From assembly GCA_009784635.1 (NCBI GenBank), contig WRBG01000028.1, positions 1-15,612 of the forward strand: a DNA stretch of 15,612 bases, written 5' to 3'. A program made the position numbers and the translations under genes. Below the pieces are notes generated by a model, which saw nothing but the letters and a program-made list of their open reading frames with translations, was not told where the DNA came from and searched no databases. This document shows positions 1-6,797 of the stretch, in pieces (the stretch's first letter is position 1; each line of letters begins with the position of its first letter). The DNA is from Bacteroidales bacterium. Its GTDB lineage: Bacteria > Bacteroidota > Bacteroidia > Bacteroidales > UBA932.

Positions 1-1037
1 ACGCTAAATCCGTGTACATTGTGGGGACAAACTTGGCTCAAGACCATCCGGTGGTCAGCCATTTGGTACAAAATATGCGGGTTAAGAACCGGATTCCGGT
101 TACTTATATTACCCAAGACGCCGGTTGTTTGTATGCCGGTCGCGTAGACCAAACCATAACGGTAAAAAACCACCACGCTTTTGTGATGGCCATCAATTAT
201 TATCTGTTGAAAAACGGCAAAGCGTTTGGAATTTTCTTGGATGGTTTTGCCCTGCATTTCGACACATATAAAGAGGCTATTTTACAGGAGAATTACAACG
301 ATTTACTCGAAAAATCGGGCGTTGGCGCGGACATTGTTGAAAAAATCGCCCAAGGGTTGATAGATACTCCCCAAGCTGTGTGTATTGTTTCGGAAAAAAC
401 AATGGAACAGCCTGCTTTTTGTGAATGGAAAAATACCATGTATTTAACCGAAAAACAAGGCAAGACTTCTTCGGGCATGATGATTTTAAAAACCGCCTGC
501 AACAGTCAAGGTCTGTACGATATGGGCATCCATCCCCAATACGGACCCGGATTTAGGAAGATAGAGGGCGACTATGCCGCGCTCCTCAAGCAAGTTTGGA
601 AAACCGGCGAGTTGTCCGCAGAATTTCAATGCCCCGGCGATATTTTGACCCAAAAAGCCGCCAAGAATGTCTTTGTTTTTGGCGAAAACCTAATGGGCGA
701 ACATCCCGAAATGGCAGAACTGTTTAAGTCCTCGTCTTTTGTTTGCGTACAGTCGCTGTTTGAAAACGAAACCACAGCCTTAGCCGACTTGGTACTGCCC
801 ATGAACTTTGCCATTGAAATCGGCGGCAGCTTTACCACTTCGTTCAAAGTGGCGCAGAACTTTGGCACGGCCAAAACCTGCGCGTTTGGATGGAACGACT
901 ACCGGTTTTACGCCCAACTTCAAGAAGCATTTGGGGTAGAGGGATTAAATAGTCCCGAACAGATTTTCTTGGAGATGATTTCTCTGCTGCAACCCGACTG
1001 TTGCGCAGATGGACGGCACAGGTTTGAGCAGACCTAA
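1..1037 (+). CDS. molybdopterin oxidoreductase-family protein, C-terminal part (5' truncated)
   Basis: The reading frame is open to the left edge (it begins AKSVYIVGTNLAQDHPVV from base 3), so this is the tail of a longer gene. The GTG at base 12 lies inside the conserved core and is not a credible start. The opening resembles the nucleotide-binding segment of molybdopterin oxidoreductases of the NuoG/formate dehydrogenase alpha type (VIGTNPxxxHPV). Near the C-terminus come FGENLMGEHPE and then ETTALADLVLP, the usual 'E-T-ADVVLP' element, followed by GGSFTTSFKVAQNF in place of the usual G(T/S)xTNxERRVQ. The protein stops soon after that, with no molybdopterin dinucleotide-binding C-terminal domain, as in many NuoG-like proteins. 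A role in electron transfer with formate, NADH or hydrogen is family-based inference; cofactor and partner subunits lie outside the window. A strong hairpin follows, so this is probably the last gene of its operon. Confidence 0.75.
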   Translation, partial: AKSVYIVGTNLAQDHPVVSHLVQNMRVKNRIPVTYITQDAGCLYAGRVDQTITVKNHHAFVMAINYYLLKNGKAFGIFLDGFALHFDTYKEAILQENYNDLLEKSGVGADIVEKIAQGLIDTPQAVCIVSEKTMEQPAFCEWKNTMYLTEKQGKTSSGMMILKTACNSQGLYDMGIHPQYGPGFRKIEGDYAALLKQVWKTGELSAEFQCPGDILTQKAAKNVFVFGENLMGEHPEMAELFKSSSFVCVQSLFENETTALADLVLPMNFAIEIGGSFTTSFKVAQNFGTAKTCAFGWNDYRFYAQLQEAFGVEGLNSPEQIFLEMISLLQPDCCADGRHRFEQT

Positions 1038-1058
1038 TTCTTTGTCTTTCAAAAACAA

Positions 1059-1095
1059 AAGGATACCCAAAACAATATGGCGTTTGGGTATCCTT
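1059..1095. terminator. bidirectional intrinsic terminator
   Basis: A perfect 13-bp stem (AAGGATACCCAAA, 1059-1071, pairing with 1083-1095) encloses an 11-nt loop. The plus side is followed by AATTGTTTTTGG. The minus side is followed by TTTTGTTTTTG. It therefore has a U-rich tail in both directions and sits between the convergent truncated oxidoreductase gene and the minus-strand 30-codon ORF. It can end both transcripts. Confidence 0.85.
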
Positions 1096-1115
1096 AATTG
1101 TTTTTGGAGTTTTCT

Positions 1116-1208
1116 TTAGATTACCGGATTAACAGACCCGAACAGTCCCAAGAAAAACTGAATAATACTCCAAATCCAAGCGGCGATTGCTTCAAAAATT
1201 GCGTTCAT
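1116..1208 (-). CDS. 30-aa hydrophobic small protein, unknown function
   Basis: This is a complete ORF of 30 codons plus TAA, read from ATG at 1208. It begins MNAIFEAIAAWIWSII and ends GSVNPVI. It has one acidic residue (Glu6), no Lys or Arg, two Trp, and a run of about 20 hydrophobic residues from Ile8 to Phe23, so it could span or lie on the membrane. The start has an A/T-rich leader (TAAAAATAAATGTT), the usual Bacteroidota arrangement. A perfect TATCTTTG -7 element sits at 1256-1263, and a strong hairpin follows the stop by about 20 nt, so it forms a self-contained unit of about 200 nt. The phosphoesterase transcript could also read through it. I do not recognise the family. A small membrane protein, a type I toxin-like peptide or a non-coding transcript with a chance ORF are all possible. 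Confidence 0.6.
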   Translation of the reverse strand: MNAIFEAIAAWIWSIIQFFLGLFGSVNPVI

Positions 1209-1255
1209 AACATTTATTTTTAATGGTGAAAAATGTGGTTAACTATATATAGACG

Positions 1256-1285
1256 CAAAGATAGGCAAAAAAGTTGCATGGTCAA
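1256..1285 (-). promoter_or_regulatory. Bacteroidota-type promoter for the 30-codon ORF
   Basis: Read on the minus strand, TATCTTTG (1256-1263) is an exact TAnnTTTG -7 element. TTGA (1282-1285) lies about 19 nt upstream as a -33 element and overlaps the stop codon of the phosphoesterase gene. The predicted transcription start is near 1250, giving a leader of about 40 nt. Confidence 0.6.
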
Positions 1286-2880
1286 TGCTTCACAATCTTA
1301 AAAGTGTCAAATAAGGTTGTTTCTCCGGTGTCGGCAACCGTGTAGGTGGCGACCTCAATAGAAGCGGAGGACACCGTTACGCGGCTAAAGGTAGGCTCTC
1401 CGGTTTGTCCGAATTTGTTGAACAAACTAAAATAATCCTTTACGCCATGCTGGGGAAAACCGTCCTCCATTTGCTCTTTGGAGCGGGGATAGTATTTCTT
1501 TCTGCCCGCCGAATTGTTCAAGAAATAGAGTACGCCGTGGGATACGTCATATATGCCGCCTTCTCTACCGGTAACGCTGGCAGAAAGCGACCTCCCATCG
1601 GCGGGAGTGGCCGGAATCATGGTTTGGTTGCTCACGGCATCTGCCAAACGCCTGTAATTGTTTCCCTCTGTGGCCACTACGCCAATTACTTCATAAACAT
1701 GGTCGTGCCCTTGAAGAGCTAAATCAATGTTCAAATCGTGAAATACAGGCGCCATTCGTTCACGGACTATTCTTCCGTCACTGCCGTTTTGATGCCCTGC
1801 GCCGGTGAACATGGTTTTGTGAAAAGCGGCGATTTTCCACTTTAGGTGGGAATGGGCAGATACCTGTTCCCGCATCCACTGTTCTAAAGCGGCAAAGTAT
1901 GGCTCTCCTTTTCTAAAATCTTCATAGCTGATTATCATAAACAAAGCGTCTCCATACACAAAAGAGTACACTACGCCGCCCATGGCTGTTTGGGCGTTAC
2001 TGTCGCTTTGTTTGGTATTAAAAGAATTATCGGTATTAAAATGATGGAAGAAGTTAGAAAAAGGACTGGCGTCGTGGTTGCCTTGGGCAGGCGCAATCGG
2101 CAGTTGCAACCAAATATGTTGCATACTTTCAAACCATTGCTCCCATTCCCATTCGGAGCTTTGGCTGCCCGCCGACTCTACAAGGTCGCCGGTAATCAGC
2201 AGAAATTTAGCGTCCGGAATTTGCCGGTATGCCGTTTCAACCGTTTTTCTGGAGACCTCAAAATTAGCATCGGTATTAGACTGTGTATCGGTTATATAGA
2301 TAAACTCAAATGTTTCCTTTCCGGCAGCGGCGGTAGTGAAACTGCCAATAGGACTCCAAGCTCCTTTTTTTCCTACGCGATAGGAATAAGTCGTATTGGG
2401 ATTTAGCTTGTCTATAAGCGCTTTATTGCTGGTGTAGGAGCGTTTTTCCCCTGCGGAAAAACCGGTGGCCGCCATTAATCCATCGTTATTATTCCTGTCG
2501 TCCCGTCCCACGCTCACATAACTGACGGTGTCTACCGCAACATAAGCGGCAGGAATTACCCTTGCTTTAGAAAACGCCGAGGATTTATTGGTTTTTCCTT
2601 CTATGATCTGTACTACCCCTCCGGTAACAGAGGCATTTGTGAACCAAGCAATACCCATTTGCGCAGACGGGTCTCCGTTGATGGTGGTATTAATGTTGTA
2701 GGGATAATCCTTGCCGACCAGCACTTTTTTGGCTTGCTCCATACTTTGCCCCAAAATAATAGCGCGTTGATACAATGTCCATGAGGGAACGGTGTAATTT
2801 TGTTCCACCGGATTACCGGAATGACTACATGCGTATAAAGCGCACATAATCAGCATTAAAATAGTTAAATTCTTTTTCAT
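1282..2880 (-). CDS. lipoprotein metallophosphoesterase, purple acid phosphatase-like
   Basis: This is a 532-residue secreted calcineurin-like phosphoesterase. The signal peptide ends in a lipobox (LYAC, Cys18), so it is probably anchored in a membrane, most likely the outer one. Residues about 75-185 form a fibronectin-III-like N-terminal domain of the kind seen in purple acid phosphatases (LNPNTTYSYRVG at 159-170). The catalytic domain has the metal-ligand motifs in order: Asp198 in TDTQ, GD (231-232), GNHD (267-270), His354 in AAFHKTMF, and GHDH (391-394). The family hydrolyses phosphomonoesters or diesters with a dinuclear metal centre; the natural substrate cannot be told, but phosphate scavenging is plausible. 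The gene is monocistronic or read through into the 30-codon ORF, and it is divergent from the HTH/AT-hook gene. Confidence 0.9.
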   Translation of the reverse strand: MKKNLTILMLIMCALYACSHSGNPVEQNYTVPSWTLYQRAIILGQSMEQAKKVLVGKDYPYNINTTINGDPSAQMGIAWFTNASVTGGVVQIIEGKTNKSSAFSKARVIPAAYVAVDTVSYVSVGRDDRNNNDGLMAATGFSAGEKRSYTSNKALIDKLNPNTTYSYRVGKKGAWSPIGSFTTAAAGKETFEFIYITDTQSNTDANFEVSRKTVETAYRQIPDAKFLLITGDLVESAGSQSSEWEWEQWFESMQHIWLQLPIAPAQGNHDASPFSNFFHHFNTDNSFNTKQSDSNAQTAMGGVVYSFVYGDALFMIISYEDFRKGEPYFAALEQWMREQVSAHSHLKWKIAAFHKTMFTGAGHQNGSDGRIVRERMAPVFHDLNIDLALQGHDHVYEVIGVVATEGNNYRRLADAVSNQTMIPATPADGRSLSASVTGREGGIYDVSHGVLYFLNNSAGRKKYYPRSKEQMEDGFPQHGVKDYFSLFNKFGQTGEPTFSRVTVSSASIEVATYTVADTGETTLFDTFKIVKH

Positions 2881-2900
2881 ATGTGTGATTAATTATTGCA

Positions 2901-2933
2901 TAAATATACACAGTATTTTTATTTTTTTGCTAA
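2901..2933 (-). promoter_or_regulatory. probable promoter of the phosphoesterase gene
   Basis: On the minus strand TATATTTA (2901-2908) matches TAnnTTTG at seven of eight positions. TTAG lies 21 nt upstream (2930-2933) as a possible -33 element. The leader to the ATG at 2880 would be only about 15 nt. The region is very AT-rich, so chance matches are likely. Confidence 0.4.
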
Positions 2934-2959
2934 AAAGAATGTATGAGAATAAAAAATAT

Positions 2960-2967
2960 TAATTTTG
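2960..2967 (+). promoter_or_regulatory. -7 element upstream of HTH/AT-hook gene
   Basis: TAATTTTG matches TAnnTTTG exactly and lies about 40 nt before the ATG at 3008. No clear TTTG element is seen at the usual distance upstream. The start codon follows an A-run (TGTAAAAAAATG) without a Shine-Dalgarno site. Confidence 0.5.
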
Positions 2968-3007
2968 CGACTTATTAATTATCGTTATTCCTTACTATTG
3001 TAAAAAA

Positions 3008-3481
3008 ATGAAAAAGAAAAAACTCACGTTTGACGAAATTCCTTCGACATTGGTCAACATTATGGACCGACTTGCTGCCATTGAAAAGTTGCTTAAAGCC
3101 CCCAAAGTTCCCCAAGCCGCTTCGGTTAAAGTTAAAAAAGAAGTTGCCGCACAGCCCGGAACCATAAGCGCCGATATGGCGTGTAAATTAATCGGTAAAG
3201 CCAAGATTACCTTGTACAACTTAGCCAAGAAGGGCAAGATTCCCGCACGTAAAGACGGGCGGAATTGGGTTTTTGTAGAGGCCGAATTGTTAGAGTGGCT
3301 TAGGAAAAGGAAACCAAGCCGCAAGCCCGGTCGTAAACCAAAAGCGGCTAAGATAGTTGAGAAGCCTGCCGATGTTGTGGTGGAAAAGAAAAAACGGGGT
3401 CGTCCCAAAAAGGACGCGCTTGTTGTTGCGCCGCCGCTCAAACTCAGAACGGGCCGCAGACCCAGAATTGTAAAGAAATAG
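3008..3481 (+). CDS. HTH (excisionase/MerR-like) protein with AT-hook-like tail
   Basis: A 157-residue, very basic protein. Residues about 6-32 look like a short amphipathic or coiled segment (LVNIMDRLAAIEKLL). Residues about 52-100 form an excisionase/MerR-type helix-turn-helix (ISADMACKLIGKAKITLYNL, then GKIPARKDGRNWVF and ELLEWLRKR). The tail from 101 is rich in Lys, Arg and Pro and carries three GR-P elements: PGRKPK (107-112), KKRGRPKKD (128-136, a canonical AT-hook core) and TGRRPR (148-153). Small HTH proteins of this kind with the LTFDEIP-type N-terminus are common in Bacteroidota, often on mobile elements; the AT-hook-like tail suggests minor-groove binding to AT-rich DNA and a nucleoid or regulatory role. 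No integrase is nearby. The TAG stop is the first part of a perfect palindrome. Confidence 0.8.
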   Translation: MKKKKLTFDEIPSTLVNIMDRLAAIEKLLKAPKVPQAASVKVKKEVAAQPGTISADMACKLIGKAKITLYNLAKKGKIPARKDGRNWVFVEAELLEWLRKRKPSRKPGRKPKAAKIVEKPADVVVEKKKRGRPKKDALVVAPPLKLRTGRRPRIVKK

Positions 3482-3504
3482 AGACGCCGTATACGGCGTC
3501 TCTA
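3479..3504. repeat. 26-bp perfect palindrome, REP-like and possible terminator
   Basis: The sequence from 3479 to 3504 is a perfect inverted repeat with arms TAGAGACGCCGTA and its complement and no loop. Its first three bases are the TAG stop of the HTH gene. It lies between two convergent genes, so as RNA it would form a hairpin at the end of both, although the flanking U-tracts are weak (TTTGTTTC on the plus side, TTTCTTTAC on the minus side). Palindromes beginning GTAGAGACG are, to my memory, a dispersed extragenic repeat type in several bacterial groups; copy number in this genome cannot be seen here. Confidence 0.75.
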
Positions 3505-3529
3505 CCCAAGGATTTGTTTCTATAATACG

Positions 3530-5674
3530 CTAGCGTGCGATGGTCATCTCACTGATGAGGTGTCCCGCGCCCCCGAACTTGTCTACCACCCAAAGGACAT
3601 AGCGAATGTCCACGGAAATAGACCGTTGCAGTTCCGGTTCAAAAATAACGTCTGCGCTCATGGCTTCCCAGTTTCCGTCAAAGGCGCAACCAATCAGTTC
3701 GCCTTTGGCGTTCAAAACGGGACTTCCCGAGTTGCCGTTGGTGATGTCCAAGTTATTGATGAAGCAGATAGAAAGTTCGCCTTTTGCGTTGGCATACCTG
3801 CCAAAGTCTTTATTTTGCAGGAGTTCTTTAAGACGGGGCGGGACTTCAAATTCCCAGTTAAAGTCTTCTTTCTCCAAGATGCCGCGGTGTGAGGTGTAAA
3901 AGTTATACTCAACGGCATCTCTGGGGACATAGCTTTTCACGTGCCCATAGGTGAGGCGCAGGGTAGAATTGGCGTCCGGATAGAGGGCTTTGCCTTGATT
4001 TCTCTCAAGCGTACCGGCAATATAGGCGCGTTGTGCTTTAGACACCTGCTCGTTGAAAGGCGCGATTTGGGCTGCCAACGCCGCCGCCTTTTGGGCAATG
4101 GAGGTGTTGACCATAAAGGCCGGGTCGTTTTTGAGGGCTTCGGCGGTGGGGTTTTGTAAAAAGGCTTCCAACTTGGCCGACGTGGCAAAGAAAGATTTGG
4201 CAAACATGTCGTTTACAAAGGCGTCTATAGACCTGTTGTAATCGTTCCGGATGGTTTGATAGAATGACGGCTGGTCGGCGCGCTCTATTTCTTCTGCATA
4301 CAGCCTAAGCATGGCCACGCATATCTTGCGGTCCGTGGGCTGGTTGTAGTTGTCGAAGAAACGGGTGGCCGCGCTTCTGAATCCGGTGATAAAATCTTGA
4401 ATCTCTTTTTGGTCGCCTTTCTCCAAAATGGGGAGGAAGCGTTGCAGTTGTCCGGCAAAGCTGACTATCTCCATCCTGTTAAGGCTCTCGGTCAAATAGG
4501 TTTGTTGGTAACGAAGGTCCCTGCGGCCGGCAACGGCGTTGTTGATGTCGCCAATGGCGGTTCCATAGTTGGCCTGTCGGGTGGGATGGGCGGCCACCCA
4601 TGCTTCAAAGGCCTTCTCTTCCTCGGCACGGCGGTTTACCACATCCAATTTGGCAAAGGTTTCGGACATGCCGGTCCATTTTTTCCACCAATTGGAGGAA
4701 CCCGAAAACTTGGAAGCGTATTGAAGTTGCACCTTGGGGTCTGCCAACATGTCTGCCTGCACAATATCTTGATATATGGTACGCGCATAGATGCCAATCT
4801 CGTTAACAATGTCGCGTTGTTCTTTTACTTCCGAAGACGTCATAAAGCGGGTAGTACGACCCGGTTGTCCGATAATCATGTTAAAATCACCCTCTTTGAC
4901 TCCGGCCAACGATATGGTTAGGTGTCTGATGGGTTTGTACGGCTGGTTAGAGGGGTCATAAGCCACCGGATTGTTGTCTTTGTCGGCATAAATGCGAAAA
5001 ATGGCAAAGTCGCCGGTATGACGGGGCCAAATCCAATTGTCGGTATCTCCTCCATATCTACCTATAGACGAGGGAGGCGTACCCACAAGGCGGACGTCGT
5101 TGTAGGCTTTTGTTACCACCAAATAAAACATGTTTCCGCCATACATAGAAGCCACGCGGGCCCTCAGATATGGATTGTCGCCTACCGCCTTTTTGGAAAT
5201 TTCATCCCCTGTGGCGGCAATTACTCTGGCGCGGTCGGCCTCGGTGGTGCAATCTTTAAGGGCTTGGTTCATTTGGGCGGTAACGTCTTCCATCCTGTCT
5301 ATAAAGGTAACGGACAGCCCGGGTACGGGAATCTCCTCTTGACGGCTCATAGCCCAAAATCCATCGCGCAAATAGTTGTTCTCCATGGTGCTGAGCCGCT
5401 GAATGTTTCCATAACCGCAATGGTGATTGGTAAGCACAAGCCCCTCTTTGGAAATCACGGAGCCGGTACATCCGCCGCCAAAAATAAGGATGGCGTCTTT
5501 GAGGCTCGATTTGTTGATGCTGTAAATGTCTTCCGCTGAGATTTTTAAACCGGCCTTTTTAAGGACGTCTGCATTGAGTTTTTGGATAAGCGGCAACAGC
5601 CACATACCCTCGTCGGCAACAGCCAACTTGAATGTAAGCAAAAATGCTACAACTAATAAACTGAGTTTTTTCAT
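3530..5674 (-). CDS. dpp7: S46 family dipeptidyl peptidase, DPP7-type
   Basis: A 714-residue secreted serine peptidase, matching the usual length (about 710-720) of S46 enzymes. The signal peptide ends AVA before DEGMW (cleavage near residue 20), so the enzyme is periplasmic or cell-surface. The catalytic triad is visible: His85 in TNHHCGY, Asp222 in HTGDFAIFRIY and Ser649 in NGNSGSPV. Other S46 hallmarks are the GGDTDNWIWPRH block (208-219) and the C-terminal SVDIRYVLW. The residue 18 positions after the nucleophile is Gly667 (AFDGNWEAM). In this family Gly there goes with DPP7-like preference for hydrophobic P1 residues and Arg with DPP11-like Asp/Glu preference, so DPP7 type is inferred. 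It releases N-terminal dipeptides from peptides, which suits amino-acid-fermenting Bacteroidales. It has its own promoter. Confidence 0.93.
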   Translation of the reverse strand: MKKLSLLVVAFLLTFKLAVADEGMWLLPLIQKLNADVLKKAGLKISAEDIYSINKSSLKDAILIFGGGCTGSVISKEGLVLTNHHCGYGNIQRLSTMENNYLRDGFWAMSRQEEIPVPGLSVTFIDRMEDVTAQMNQALKDCTTEADRARVIAATGDEISKKAVGDNPYLRARVASMYGGNMFYLVVTKAYNDVRLVGTPPSSIGRYGGDTDNWIWPRHTGDFAIFRIYADKDNNPVAYDPSNQPYKPIRHLTISLAGVKEGDFNMIIGQPGRTTRFMTSSEVKEQRDIVNEIGIYARTIYQDIVQADMLADPKVQLQYASKFSGSSNWWKKWTGMSETFAKLDVVNRRAEEEKAFEAWVAAHPTRQANYGTAIGDINNAVAGRRDLRYQQTYLTESLNRMEIVSFAGQLQRFLPILEKGDQKEIQDFITGFRSAATRFFDNYNQPTDRKICVAMLRLYAEEIERADQPSFYQTIRNDYNRSIDAFVNDMFAKSFFATSAKLEAFLQNPTAEALKNDPAFMVNTSIAQKAAALAAQIAPFNEQVSKAQRAYIAGTLERNQGKALYPDANSTLRLTYGHVKSYVPRDAVEYNFYTSHRGILEKEDFNWEFEVPPRLKELLQNKDFGRYANAKGELSICFINNLDITNGNSGSPVLNAKGELIGCAFDGNWEAMSADVIFEPELQRSISVDIRYVLWVVDKFGGAGHLISEMTIAR

Positions 5675-5710
5675 ATTTTAGATATTAAGAATTTTAAATC
5701 TATCAACCCA

Positions 5711-5742
5711 CAAATATAGGGATTTTTCTAAGTCTATACTAA
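5711..5742 (-). promoter_or_regulatory. promoter of the S46 peptidase gene
   Basis: On the minus strand TATATTTG (5711-5718) is an exact TAnnTTTG -7 element. TTAG (5739-5742) lies 20 nt upstream and overlaps the stop codon of the exporter gene. The leader to the ATG at 5674 is about 30 nt. This makes the peptidase independent of the exporter operon just upstream. Confidence 0.6.
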
Positions 5743-6788
5743 GACACCCCAAGCAAGAATTGGGTAAAAAGCGAGACCAGCGTTACGGCCACAGAACAGC
5801 AGGCGCCAAGCAGGACCGCTTTTTTACCGCGACTCAGCAAGTCACGCAGGTTAGTGTTTAATCCAATGGCCGCCATTGCCGTCAGTATAAAGAATTTACC
5901 CATGTTTCCCCAAAATGTGCCCATCTGTGACGGAACCACGTTCATGGTGTTGACTATGCAGGCGAGAAGGAAGGCAACTACAAACCACGGAAAAATCTTG
6001 CTTAACTTAAAGCCGCCTTGACCGCCCTCTTTTTTGGCCTGTCGCAAAGTCAAAATAAAAACTATAGGGATAATCATCAATGTGCGTGTCAGTTTCACCA
6101 CCGTAGCGGTGTGGCCGGCCGCATCGCTGTAAGAAAAAGCGGCTGCTACCACGGAGGAGGTGTCGTTAATGGCGGAACCGCACCACAGCCCAAAGCGTAG
6201 AGCGCTCATGGAGAGTGCATGGCCTGCTAATGGAAAGATAAAAACAGCCAAAACATTAAAAAGAAAAATAGTAGAAATGGCAGTAACCATTTCGTTTTCA
6301 TTAGCTTTGATTACCGGCGCTACGGCGGCAATGGCCGACCCTCCGCAGATGGCCGTACCTATGCCCACCAAAATCTGCTCGTTGTGTCCCATATGCATGG
6401 CCTTGCCGATAAAATATGCCACCAGCAAAGAAATACCGATGGCTGCGCCTATTAATACCAAACCTTGCCCCCCAAGGGTCAAGACGTGGCCCAAGTTCAT
6501 CTGAAAGCCAAACAAAACAATGGCAGTTTGGAGTATCTGCTTTGAAGTGGCGGATATACCTGCCTTAAAGATTTGCGGATAGGACCAGCAGTTAGCCAGC
6601 AGTATGCCCAGCAGTATGGCGATTATGGCTCCGCCGGCTAAGGGCAGCCAGCGTCCTAAAAACCAAGCCACCATAGCCAATGCCAAGCAAAGTATGGCGC
6701 CGGAAAGGTTTTTCCTGCTATAGTAGCCGATGGTGGTAATGGGCAGGGTGATTATCAGAGCCAGTAAGGCATAGAGAATTATGACCAT
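5739..6788 (-). CDS. putative sulfate/sulfite exporter (YeiH/UPF0324, PF03601)
   Basis: A 349-residue polytopic inner-membrane protein, the same length as E. coli YeiH, with about nine to eleven hydrophobic segments. The family signature GTAICGGSAI lies at 144-153, next to AAVAPVIKANENE, and a second conserved block CGSAINDTSSVVAA spans about 203-216. Members of this Putative Sulfate Exporter family include the SuyZ/CuyZ-type proteins that accompany sulfonate-degrading enzymes; YeiH itself has no firm substrate. Here the gene starts 9 nt after the stop of a PLP enzyme of the D-cysteine desulfhydrase/cysteate sulfo-lyase family, which argues for co-transcription. Export of sulfite, sulfate or another sulfur product is inferred from that pairing. 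The peptidase promoter overlaps its stop codon. Confidence 0.85.
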   Translation of the reverse strand: MVIILYALLALIITLPITTIGYYSRKNLSGAILCLALAMVAWFLGRWLPLAGGAIIAILLGILLANCWSYPQIFKAGISATSKQILQTAIVLFGFQMNLGHVLTLGGQGLVLIGAAIGISLLVAYFIGKAMHMGHNEQILVGIGTAICGGSAIAAVAPVIKANENEMVTAISTIFLFNVLAVFIFPLAGHALSMSALRFGLWCGSAINDTSSVVAAAFSYSDAAGHTATVVKLTRTLMIIPIVFILTLRQAKKEGGQGGFKLSKIFPWFVVAFLLACIVNTMNVVPSQMGTFWGNMGKFFILTAMAAIGLNTNLRDLLSRGKKAVLLGACCSVAVTLVSLFTQFLLGVS

Positions 6789-6797
6789 ACGCCTCTG

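Noticed and set aside
12..1037. GTG at base 12 as the true start of the first gene
   Set aside because: The frame stays open to the window edge and the GTG falls inside a conserved molybdopterin-oxidoreductase segment, so the gene is truncated by the window.
2995..3441. 148-codon minus-strand ORF opposite the HTH/AT-hook gene
   Set aside because: It is an antisense shadow of a well-supported coding frame, has low-complexity Ser/Phe-rich content and no recognisable domain.
3527..3536. 10-bp palindrome ACGCTAGCGT at the peptidase stop
   Set aside because: Too short to stand out from chance, and partly fixed by coding sequence.
4922..5539. 205-codon plus-strand ORF inside the S46 peptidase gene
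   Set aside because: It lies wholly opposite the conserved catalytic region of the peptidase; no family resemblance and no promoter.
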